A stretch of DNA of 64,000 bases from Acidobacteriota bacterium. GTDB lineage: Bacteria; Acidobacteriota; Thermoanaerobaculia; Multivoradales; Multivoraceae. The stretch spans positions 124,001-188,000 of the forward strand of contig JAJCXN010000056.1 in NCBI GenBank assembly GCA_029263415.1. Direction: 5' to 3'. The translations under genes were made by a program, and so were the position numbers. Shown one piece after another: positions 7,413 to 15,076 of this stretch. How positions within the stretch are numbered: the first letter of the stretch is position 1; each line of letters starts with the position of its first letter. The notes beneath the pieces were generated by a model. It ran no database searches, was not told where the DNA came from, and saw nothing but the letters and a program-made list of their open reading frames with translations.

Positions 7413-9287
7413 ATGAGCCCCCGATCAACCACTGCCTTTCTGCTTCTCGCCTTCCTGGCGGCGGTCCCCGCACACGTTCAGCAACCGATTCAGGCAGCCG
7501 GCGAAACCGTGCTTGCCTCCTCGGAACAGTTCGAAGGCACTTTTGCGCGCTACGCGGGCGCAACTTCAACGGTAACCATTGTCGCTAGAGACAACCGCGT
7601 CTTTGCACAAGCTAGCCAGGGTGGCGGCGGAGAGCTACTGCCCGAGGGCGATGCTGCGTTCCGTTTTGCCGGAGGCGGACAGTCACTGCGCTTCAACCAG
7701 CACGACGCCTCAACCGGCCTCTACAACGGTTTCGCACTGAGTCGCGGCGCTGGATCAGTTGAGTTCACGCGTGTCGAGGCCCTTGAAGCGGCCTACCTCG
7801 ATCGTGCTGGACAAACACGGCCACATGCCCTCTCAGACGCCGTGCTCATGGGTGACCTGGACTCAGCAAAGCTGCTCATTGATAACGGCGCCGATCCAAC
7901 TGAGCTCGACACCCGCGCCGAGATCGCCGGGCGCAATGGCCGGCGCCCGCTGAACTGGGCAGCTCAGAAGAACAACACCGAGATGATCCAACTGCTGCTC
8001 GACAGGGGTGTAGGCATCGACCTGACCAACAACGGCTCCCGGTTCACGGCACTGCACCACGCAGCCGAAGTGGGCTCGACCGAGGCTGCCCAGCTCCTCA
8101 TCGAGCGAGGGGCATCGCTCGATCTAGAAACAACATCTGGCCACACTGCCTTTGACATCGCGAACTTGAAGGGCCACAGCGACGTCGCTGCGATCATCCA
8201 GACAGCCCTAGAGGAGCGCGATTGTGCGGGCGAAGGTTGTCCTCCTGCACCTACTCTTGAGGCAGCCGGCTACACCGTGCCTGCGTCTCGCGACGACGGG
8301 CTTGTGACTGGATCGCTCGCCCAAGCCGCGACCAACTCTGAGACGCTCATCCGCCTGCTTTCAAGCCTTGAGCGCGGCCTTTACAACAAGGTCGACAGCC
8401 TGCTGATCATCAAAGACGGAGTACTCGTAGTCGAGCAGTACTACAACGGCTGGGACGTGGATCGCGCTCATCCGATGCAATCGGTCAGTAAGAGCATCAC
8501 TTCGCTCTTGGTCGGTAGCGCGATTTTTGAAGGCCACATCAAAGGCGTTGACGAGCCCATCAGCAAGTACCTACCCAAGTACACATCGCTCTTGGTCGAC
8601 GGCAAGGAGCAGATCACCATCGAAGACCTGTTGACCATGTCCGCTGGCTTTGATTGGAACGAACACAGTCCGGGCTACACCGAGCCAGGCAATATCCGGA
8701 TGAAAGAAGTCCTGAGCAAGGACGCGGTCGATTTCACACTGACCACTCCGTTCATCACCGAACCAGGAACCACGTTCACCTACAGTGGCGGCTACGTCAC
8801 CATTGCCGGGCAGGTGATCGCCAATGCTACCGACTCCGACTCGGTGCTCGAGGCTTTCGAGAAAAGCGCGCTGCGCAAACTGGGCTTCGAGAATCACACC
8901 TGGCAGAAGCAAGCCGACGGTCGCCAGAACACCGCGGGTGGCGTGGCGCTCAGACCGCGAGACCTGGCCAAGATCGGCCAGCTCATGCTGAACGACGGCA
9001 CCTGGAACGGCGAGCGTGTGCTGAGTAAAGAGTGGGTCACGGCATCGCTCGAAGCACATCTACCAACCCCCGGCACCTGGAACGAGTACGGATACTACTG
9101 GTGGGGTCAAACGCTCAAGACCAAGACCGCAAGCTACTCAGCTGACGCCGCTCTCGGCTACGGCGGGCAGGAACTAATCCTGGTTCGTGACCTCGGCCTA
9201 GTGGTTGTACTCACAGCCACCAACTACCAGGTACCGACCCCCACGGAAACGATTCTCACCGGCTCGATTCTGCCTGCCTTCGAGTAA
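7413..9287 (+). CDS. Exported ankyrin-repeat / class C beta-lactamase-like serine hydrolase fusion
   Basis: The start at 7413 has AAGGAAAG upstream and gives a signal peptide (TTAFLLLAFLAAVPAHVQ). The protein has 624 residues. Residues about 20-125 are a beta-rich domain. About 135-265 are four ankyrin-type repeats (LLIDNGADP, LLLDRGVGIDLTNN, ALHHAAEVG, LLIERGASLDL). From about 325 onward is a beta-lactamase/penicillin-binding-protein-like domain with SVSK (S357, K360) and YSG (Y457), the usual nucleophile and general base. Such domains hydrolyse esters or D-amino peptides and only rarely beta-lactams. Ankyrin repeats ahead of an exported hydrolase are uncommon and suggest a protein partner in the periplasm. 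Confidence 0.85.
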   Translation: MSPRSTTAFLLLAFLAAVPAHVQQPIQAAGETVLASSEQFEGTFARYAGATSTVTIVARDNRVFAQASQGGGGELLPEGDAAFRFAGGGQSLRFNQHDASTGLYNGFALSRGAGSVEFTRVEALEAAYLDRAGQTRPHALSDAVLMGDLDSAKLLIDNGADPTELDTRAEIAGRNGRRPLNWAAQKNNTEMIQLLLDRGVGIDLTNNGSRFTALHHAAEVGSTEAAQLLIERGASLDLETTSGHTAFDIANLKGHSDVAAIIQTALEERDCAGEGCPPAPTLEAAGYTVPASRDDGLVTGSLAQAATNSETLIRLLSSLERGLYNKVDSLLIIKDGVLVVEQYYNGWDVDRAHPMQSVSKSITSLLVGSAIFEGHIKGVDEPISKYLPKYTSLLVDGKEQITIEDLLTMSAGFDWNEHSPGYTEPGNIRMKEVLSKDAVDFTLTTPFITEPGTTFTYSGGYVTIAGQVIANATDSDSVLEAFEKSALRKLGFENHTWQKQADGRQNTAGGVALRPRDLAKIGQLMLNDGTWNGERVLSKEWVTASLEAHLPTPGTWNEYGYYWWGQTLKTKTASYSADAALGYGGQELILVRDLGLVVVLTATNYQVPTPTETILTGSILPAFE

Positions 9288-9305
9288 AGCGCACCGATTC
9301 GGGCC

Positions 9306-10328
9306 TCAAGCTGAGTCCCGTGCAGCTCGACGCTGAATCCCTTTGCTGTACATCGAGAGCAGGCGCCGATCATCGTGCCAATCAGGCGGAAAATCGTCGC
9401 CCCGCAACCTCTCGAACTCGACAACGAGCTGTTGCAAGTCACGATCGGCCGCGGCCAGAACCGCGGCACCAACTGGATTGGCGTTCGTCCTGTTGGCAAG
9501 AGTCTGGCCAGTTACAACCTCATCGGCCCGAACTGGGTCGGCCCCAGCTTGGATGGCCTCAATCTGATCGGCCAGAGTCTGAGCCAGCTCACGGGCAAGC
9601 TCAGCCGCATCGGCTACCTCGGCGCTCGGCTTTGGTGACGTGACCAACAGCTTAAGTAAGTAACCTGTCGCCGCAAGCATGATCAAGATTGCTTCCGCCC
9701 GGGCAAACCATTTCAGTCGATCGCTAGGAAGCACGTCGGCATGGCCTACTCGAACTGAGTCGAATCGCGCAAAACCCTGGCTCATCGCGCGAAGGAATGT
9801 GGGCGCTTCCCGATGGGTGAGTACAACGCCCCTCGCATGCGCTCCGACCCTCACCAAGACCGGCTCCTTGCTATCCACCTCTAGCGGCCTTGCAGTCACC
9901 ACCAGTTGTTGCACAGCGCGCGACTGGGCAACCCACGACTTGGTGCCAACCAGTCGGAGGTCGGCATCGGTTCTGGATCTCTTGAGGACGGACGGCGGAT
10001 TGGCCACTGGATCCTTATGATCTTCTGAAGCCGCAAGCGCCGCCCAACCGCTCGGATCAAGCTCAGGGAAGGAGTACCGCATGGCCGCCTGGTAGCCAGA
10101 CACGAACACCCAACTGAGGCGATCTGCACCGACCCCACCGCGAAATGCGCTCGGCACAGGCCGAAGCATTCCCAAGCCTTCTGAGTGCCACCAGGAGCAG
10201 AACGCGGCCTCATCTGGACACGCCACTCGTGCGATCCTTCGGATCGACGACGGGTCACCGAGGTGCGCAATGCACTCAGCAGGCGATCTGTCTGCAGGCA
10301 ATGTCTCTTCAGGCAATGTCTTTTTCAC
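9306..10328 (-). CDS. Acyl-CoA dehydrogenase-like protein with internal pentapeptide-type repeats
   Basis: The 340-residue protein resembles acyl-CoA dehydrogenases: an N-terminal helical part ending AFRGGVGADRLSW, then a beta domain with the GTKSWVAQSRAVQQLVV pattern. The C-terminal helical domain is short and atypical. Residues 253-287 are seven consecutive five-residue units, mostly of form A(D/N)xxx (ADQIE, ADPVR, ADEVV, ANRTN, ANPVG), encoded by a 15-bp array. A second three-unit array encodes TLPEE, TLPAD, RSPAE near the N-terminus. I see no clear catalytic Glu, so activity is uncertain. The start is a GTG with GGAG almost touching it, so the true start could be slightly downstream. Only 18 bases separate it from the convergent beta-lactamase gene. 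Confidence 0.6.
   Translation of the reverse strand: MKKTLPEETLPADRSPAECIAHLGDPSSIRRIARVACPDEAAFCSWWHSEGLGMLRPVPSAFRGGVGADRLSWVFVSGYQAAMRYSFPELDPSGWAALAASEDHKDPVANPPSVLKRSRTDADLRLVGTKSWVAQSRAVQQLVVTARPLEVDSKEPVLVRVGAHARGVVLTHREAPTFLRAMSQGFARFDSVRVGHADVLPSDRLKWFARAEAILIMLAATGYLLKLLVTSPKPSAEVADAAELARELAQTLADQIEAIQAGADPVRADEVVTGQTLANRTNANPVGAAVLAAADRDLQQLVVEFERLRGDDFPPDWHDDRRLLSMYSKGIQRRAARDSA
9468..9572 (-). repeat. Seven 15-bp units encoding pentapeptides
   Basis: Exactly 105 bases read, on the minus strand, as seven 15-bp units, six of which begin with GCC. They encode ADQIE, AIQAG, ADPVR, ADEVV, TGQTL, ANRTN and ANPVG. The units have diverged, so the array is not recent. Confidence 0.6.
10275..10319 (-). 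repeat. Three 15-bp units at the N-terminus of the acyl-CoA dehydrogenase-like gene
   Basis: ACATTGCCTGAAGAG, ACATTGCCTGCAGAC and AGATCGCCTGCTGAG follow one another on the minus strand and encode TLPEE, TLPAD, RSPAE. The first two units differ at only two of 15 bases. Confidence 0.6.
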
Positions 10329-10591
10329 TCTCCACCGTTTCGTCCGTCATCTCGACTGCAGCCAAACGGGTTGGGCAACTCAGAGACCACCGATCTGGGC
10401 TGTCGCAGGCAGATTCCGACCAGACCGTCAACCGCAAGCGTAGCGGCATCCCGCGCACCGCTGCCAACACCAAGCGAAGCGGCTCTAAGCGGTGAGGAAA
10501 CTGCCCGGACGATAGATAGAGGCCCCAGAAGCAGCTGGGGTCAGAAAAACCAGGCGCGGGTGAACTGGCGGTCCTCTGGAGCACCAATCCT

Positions 10592-13006
10592 TCAGCGCTC
10601 CGGCGGCCCCATCTGCTGACTATCAATCGCGCGGGCGGCCTCGAATGCTGGGCGTGGTTCCGCGGAGCGCACCTGCTCGAGCCAGATCACGCCGTCGAAG
10701 GGTGCACTGTTGCCGCGGGTGCCAAGCGCATCGAGATCGCCATCGCCGTCGAGGTCTCTGAACAGCCACTTGTCATACATCCCGCGTTTGGGCCGACTGA
10801 CGTTGTGAGTCACCCAGGTGTCCCCGCGGTTCTCGAACCAGACAATGCGTCCCATGGGATCGTTGACGGTGACCAAGGGGCCATCTTGGTCCCGCGGGCC
10901 TCGACTGTAGCCACCGCTGAACGCATCAAGATCGCCATCGCCGTCGATGTCCACCAGCCGAACGCTGACCAGCTGATCCGGGGGAGTCGTTCCGATCAGA
11001 CTGAACTGCCAAGGCTCATCAAACCGCTCCGGCTGAGTGAGCAGCAAGATCGATCCCGGCCATGCGGTACTGACGATGTCAGTCCGACCATCGCCATTCA
11101 GATCGGCGTAATCCATGTTGAAGCCGGTGATCGAAAGATCGTTCGGTGCACCAGAAATGTTGATGCTATGCTCTCGAAACTCGAGTTTGCCAAGATTCTC
11201 GAACCAGAGCACCCGGCGCTCTCGTCTTGAGCCAGCAACGATATCCAGATCGCCGTCGCCATCAAGATCGACCGGTTCAGCATTGATTGGCACCTGAACT
11301 TGGCCAAGGACCTGTTCCACCCATTGATCTCCGGCAAGCGGATCAGCCGGAATTCGGTAGATCGAGATGTTGCGTTTGGGCGGATCGGCGGTCGCCGCGG
11401 GGTTCTGCTCGCCCTTGTTTGCCGCTGAAACCTCTGGGCGTCCATCGCCATCAAGATCTGCGAGGAAGGCGCGAATGAAGGATCCCCGATCGCGAGTGAT
11501 CTCCGGAATCACCCGTTGCCAATGCGCTGTTCGTGCGTTCTTGCCAGGATTCTGAAAGTAGATGAGATGCGCCAACTCGCAAGCGACCAGCACATCGATA
11601 TGACCATCGCCATTGACGTCCATCAAGCTGACGTCTTCTGCGGCAGCAGCCTCAACTCCTGAGGCCAGTGTGGCCAGATGCCATTGGTTCGGATCCTTGC
11701 TGCCGTAGGCGATCCGGACATGGCCGATCGGACGTCCGTCGTAGACGGTGTCTGATTCATGCACCGAGACGATGTCCTCGAAGCCGTCTCCGTCGAGGTC
11801 GGCCATGGCAAGTCCGTCGCTGCCACTTAAGTCCGCAACACCGCGGGTTGGGTCGTCGATGATGTGTTCGCGCCAACTGATCGTCTCACCCTGTGGCGTC
11901 TTTGCCTGGGACAACTCATCAGCCAGTGGTGGCGCGCATGCACCACAAGTCGCCTCTTGCGGTAGCACCGCCATCAACCTGAGCCAGAACTGCTGATCGA
12001 AGTCACGGTCCTTGGGTTGATCGCCTAGACGAGTGACCACGAGGTCGAGGCTTGGTACCACGTACAGCTTGCGACCAAGTGCACCAAGACCTGCATAGAG
12101 ATCTGACGGCGCTGCAGGTACCAGCGACGGCGACGCCTGACCACCGGCTCTGGTGACCGGAACTCCATTGACCCACCACAGATAGCCGTAGCCAGGATTC
12201 AGCTGCAGCGAAGGGCGCACTGAGTCATCGAGGTAGCCCTCGTGCCGCAACACCTGTTGGTCTCCCCACGTGCCCTCGCTCAGCATCAGTTGTCCAAAAC
12301 GAGCCAGATCCCGAGCGCTAGTGACAAAGCCAAGGCTGTTGGCGTCTTGATTCTGCAACCACTCTCGAGGCTGCCAGCTGCTCTCTGACATACCGACGGG
12401 GCGCAACAGCCACTGCTCTGTCAAGGAGGTGATGTCGGTCTCAGACACCGCCTCCAAGACCGGCAACAGTTGGCTGTAGGCACGAGTGTTGTACCGCCAT
12501 TTGGTTCCCGGTTCGGCTTCAGACCTGAGCTGTGGGGTCAGCCCGCTGGTCATCGTCAATAGATGGCGAATGGTGATACGCGCTTCATTGACCTTGTCCG
12601 TCGCGGACCAACCTTCACCCAAGATTGAAGTGACGGTTTCCTCAATGCCGACGAGCTGCTGGCCGACCGCCTTGCCCACCAGGAAACTGACGATGTTCTT
12701 TTGCGCAGACGCGACATCTTCGAGTGAACGACCGTCATCTGTGGTGCCGTCCACCATGCGAGCAAAGCGCCGCGACAAGGGTACTGGCCAGTAGCGCTCT
12801 ACGATCAGTTCGCCACCTTGAACGATGACTACCCCAGTCGAAGTCTGTTCGCCGGAGTACTCAAGGAGTGTCTCGAGGGCTGTCTGATTCCAGTCCGGCC
12901 TCGCGGCTCGCGGCCAGTCAGTGTCTAAACCCTCCGGCTGTTGAGCGAGCAGCGTGCTCGAAAGGCTCAACCAGACGAGTAGTGTCTTCAGTGTTCGTGT
13001 ATTCAT
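10592..13006 (-). CDS. Exported beta-lactamase-like serine hydrolase fused to FG-GAP/VCBS propeller
   Basis: The 804-residue protein has a signal peptide (LLVWLSLSSTLLAQ). Residues about 40-340 are a beta-lactamase/esterase-like domain with SAQK (S100, K103), YNT at Y172 in the region of the usual YxN motif, and a GxLMLSEGTWG block. Residues about 370-800 carry seven calcium-loop blocks of form D(L/V/I)(D/N)GDGxxD, as in FG-GAP/integrin-like propellers. The hydrolase half is related in layout to the ankyrin/beta-lactamase protein about 1.3 kb away, which suggests duplication with different accessory domains. It probably acts on the cell surface or outside the cell; the substrate is unknown. 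No good ribosome-binding site is seen. Confidence 0.85.
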   Translation of the reverse strand: MNTRTLKTLLVWLSLSSTLLAQQPEGLDTDWPRAARPDWNQTALETLLEYSGEQTSTGVVIVQGGELIVERYWPVPLSRRFARMVDGTTDDGRSLEDVASAQKNIVSFLVGKAVGQQLVGIEETVTSILGEGWSATDKVNEARITIRHLLTMTSGLTPQLRSEAEPGTKWRYNTRAYSQLLPVLEAVSETDITSLTEQWLLRPVGMSESSWQPREWLQNQDANSLGFVTSARDLARFGQLMLSEGTWGDQQVLRHEGYLDDSVRPSLQLNPGYGYLWWVNGVPVTRAGGQASPSLVPAAPSDLYAGLGALGRKLYVVPSLDLVVTRLGDQPKDRDFDQQFWLRLMAVLPQEATCGACAPPLADELSQAKTPQGETISWREHIIDDPTRGVADLSGSDGLAMADLDGDGFEDIVSVHESDTVYDGRPIGHVRIAYGSKDPNQWHLATLASGVEAAAAEDVSLMDVNGDGHIDVLVACELAHLIYFQNPGKNARTAHWQRVIPEITRDRGSFIRAFLADLDGDGRPEVSAANKGEQNPAATADPPKRNISIYRIPADPLAGDQWVEQVLGQVQVPINAEPVDLDGDGDLDIVAGSRRERRVLWFENLGKLEFREHSINISGAPNDLSITGFNMDYADLNGDGRTDIVSTAWPGSILLLTQPERFDEPWQFSLIGTTPPDQLVSVRLVDIDGDGDLDAFSGGYSRGPRDQDGPLVTVNDPMGRIVWFENRGDTWVTHNVSRPKRGMYDKWLFRDLDGDGDLDALGTRGNSAPFDGVIWLEQVRSAEPRPAFEAARAIDSQQMGPPER

Positions 13007-13480
13007 AAGTTGTGACTATCCAGGAGAGGAGCGCCGTGCCGGTGTAAGCTGGCCTCAGTTCTTGCTCGTGCGAGTCGGTCAATACGGTACCTTCCAACCA
13101 CATGGCCCGCCAAACGCCAACGTCAAGCACCAGTAGCGAGCGCGATACTTTCCAGTCGGCGACGCCCCCACCAGCGGACATCAGCCGTGGCCTTGAGTGC
13201 CCCCAACCTGCTTTAGGGAGCGTTCCAAAAGGACTCACACTTCGCGCCCGGAGCGAGCGCAGCACCTCCTCATTGCGTTCAGTTCAGAGGACAATTGATC
13301 CTACCGAACCCCTGACCCAGGCCGCCGACTCGTGGCGTCCTCGATAGAGCGACGCCAACTCGGTACCATCGGCGCAGGCACGCGCATTTCGCGACTCGTA
13401 GAAGCAAGAACTGACGTTGTCGCTTTCGTCTCGTGGCGAGCCAACGTCGGTCGAAACTCGAACATCACGGAGACCCATCG
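13007..13480. other. Divergent intergenic region
   Basis: These 474 bases separate the divergent FG-GAP hydrolase and coiled-coil genes and must hold both promoters. I see no convincing -35/-10 pair and no RNA structure. Open frames here lack protein character. Confidence 0.5.
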
Positions 13481-14014
13481 ATGAAACTCCCAACGCTGAT
13501 TGCCGTCATTCTCGTCTTCGTTTCGCCGTTGTCCGCGCAGGAACCAACACAAGAGGAGTCCCTCCAGTCCTCGCGTGCACTCGGAGAAATCAGCAAAACG
13601 TTAACGACAATCGCCGCTACGCTCGCAGAGCAGACTCGGGTCCAACGGTCAGCGCTGCTACTTGAGCGCTTGAAGATCGAGTCCGATGAGTTGCGCGCAG
13701 TGGAAGCACCATGGCACCGCGCCGTTGAGCAACGCACCGGACTCGATACCGAAATCCGAGAGCTTCACGAGAGACTCGCGGTCGAAGAAGACCGACTGTT
13801 CCGAAACGCAGACAGCGACCTCGACCCTGAGATGGAGAACCAGATGCGAGCTATGCGCTCGGAGGTGCAGGCGGTTCTCGGGCGTCTCGAGCGCAAGAAA
13901 GTTGACGCTGACGCGCGTGTAATTGAGCTTGAGAACCGTGTCCAGGACCAACGATTGCGTCATCAAGACCTGCGTCACCGGCTCGACCGACTGCTCGAGA
14001 TCCTAGAACCCTAG
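13481..14014 (+). CDS. Exported coiled-coil protein of unknown function
   Basis: The start at 13481 has GGAG eight bases upstream and yields a 177-residue product with a signal peptide (KLPTLIAVILVFVSPLSA, then QEPTQ). The rest is almost wholly charged heptad-like helix (LLLERLKIESDELRAVE, LDTEIRELHERLAVEEDRLF, LERKKVDADARVIELENRV), consistent with a periplasmic coiled coil. I recognise no catalytic motif. It may be a structural or chaperone-like envelope protein. It converges with the next gene across a stem-loop. Confidence 0.7.
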   Translation: MKLPTLIAVILVFVSPLSAQEPTQEESLQSSRALGEISKTLTTIAATLAEQTRVQRSALLLERLKIESDELRAVEAPWHRAVEQRTGLDTEIRELHERLAVEEDRLFRNADSDLDPEMENQMRAMRSEVQAVLGRLERKKVDADARVIELENRVQDQRLRHQDLRHRLDRLLEILEP

Positions 14015-14070
14015 GTCGGCTCAAGGGACTTGGGGAGAGTTGGGGACTTGCTCCTCCTTTGGTCCCGCGA

Positions 14071-14096
14071 TCCAGTTCCTCCACCGCCGAACTGGA
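14071..14096. terminator. Stem-loop between convergent genes
   Basis: TCCAGTTC and GAACTGGA form a perfect 8-bp stem with a 10-nt loop, 57 bases after one stop and 23 bases from the other. There is no T-tract, but the position suits a bidirectional terminator. Confidence 0.5.
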
Positions 14097-14118
14097 CGGT
14101 ACGTGGCAGGCGACGCCT

Positions 14119-14757
14119 CTAGTGTTCGGTAACGCGCAAGGCCAACCGAGCATCAAGCTCCCTCGTGGAAACCCCCATATCGACCAAACCACGTCGAAAA
14201 CCCTCTAGGTACAGTACATACCAGAGGTACTTGTTCTGAACCCTGCCATCGTCTCGGTAGAACTCCGCTTGCGGACGATCCAGAGCGGGGACCAGAATCT
14301 CACGGACATAGGCATTGTAGTCACGTGCAGCTGCAGCCAGGGGCTTCACTCGATAGAGAGCCTTCTCGATCTCTCGGATGAGTTCCACGTCCAGAAGCTC
14401 GAGGCCACCGGCCGCTAGGATCGAGCCCCAGGTATCGATCGACTCAAGAGTCGGCAGTGGGATCGGGCGCAGGTACGGCCTCTTTCCCGCCTCATACTCC
14501 GTGAAGAACTGTGCGAAGCGGTAGTCAAAATCGACCAAAGCCACATCAACCTGCTCCGCGGCATCCGCAAAATCTTGAGCCAGCATGTTCACAATTTGCT
14601 CGCGGCGCTGCGACATCTCGGCACGCTCGCGGCAGCCATCCAGAAAGAAGGCGCTATAAACCCCAAGAAAGACCACCGCCAGTTGGGCAAGCAGCCATCG
14701 CCAACTAGAACGGTCCGCACTCACCTCGGTTGGTCTATTCACGGCTGTCTCCGGCAT
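14119..14757 (-). CDS. Membrane-anchored protein of unknown function (DUF6090-like)
   Basis: The 212-residue protein has one N-terminal membrane segment (WLLAQLAVVFLGVYSAFFLDGCRE). A mostly helical periplasmic domain follows, with a coiled region (SQRREQIVNMLAQDFADAAEQVDVAL). The layout of one membrane helix ending in a polar DxxRE motif before a helical domain recalls DUF6090-type proteins, but the resemblance is only general. No catalytic residues are evident. The Cys after the membrane segment is not in a lipobox. The ribosome-binding site is weak. Confidence 0.65.
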   Translation of the reverse strand: MPETAVNRPTEVSADRSSWRWLLAQLAVVFLGVYSAFFLDGCRERAEMSQRREQIVNMLAQDFADAAEQVDVALVDFDYRFAQFFTEYEAGKRPYLRPIPLPTLESIDTWGSILAAGGLELLDVELIREIEKALYRVKPLAAAARDYNAYVREILVPALDRPQAEFYRDDGRVQNKYLWYVLYLEGFRRGLVDMGVSTRELDARLALRVTEH

Positions 14758-15076
14758 CTGCTTCGTTTGTCACCTATACCACTCCAAGAGATCGAAAACC
14801 GGTCCCGCTGCAGCATGTCGACTGCGCCCAAAACAACCGTCAACTAGCTGGCTTCCATGGACCGCCGGTTGCTGGAGCATCAACGAGCCTGGATCGGCAG
14901 AAAGCACTGGCGAGAGCGTCAAGCCGATCGGCCCTTGACCGGAACAGCGAGCGGGTTCTCGCGCACAAGACCGCGTTTCACCAACTCCGCTCAACTGCTC
15001 CTGCGAACTGAGCGTACGCGACTTGTGTTGCAGCTCCCCCGATAATTGCTTGGCCGAACGGACGAGCCCAAAGGGC
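14758..15076. other. Intergenic region, no feature seen
   Basis: These 319 bases lie between two co-directional minus-strand genes. They must hold the promoter of the DUF6090-like gene. No structured RNA, repeat or plausible gene is evident. Confidence 0.5.

Noticed and set aside
7123-7569. N-terminal extension of the beta-helix protein
   Set aside because: The frame is open but would overlap the divergent beta-lactamase gene, and the extension lacks any export signal or domain; the signal peptide begins at the ATG 7122.
9375-9638. Plus-strand open frame with LIGPN/WVGPS-like repeats
   Set aside because: It is antisense to the acyl-CoA-dehydrogenase-like gene; the apparent repeats are the mirror of that gene's 15-bp array. 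There is no ribosome-binding site and it lies fully inside the other gene.
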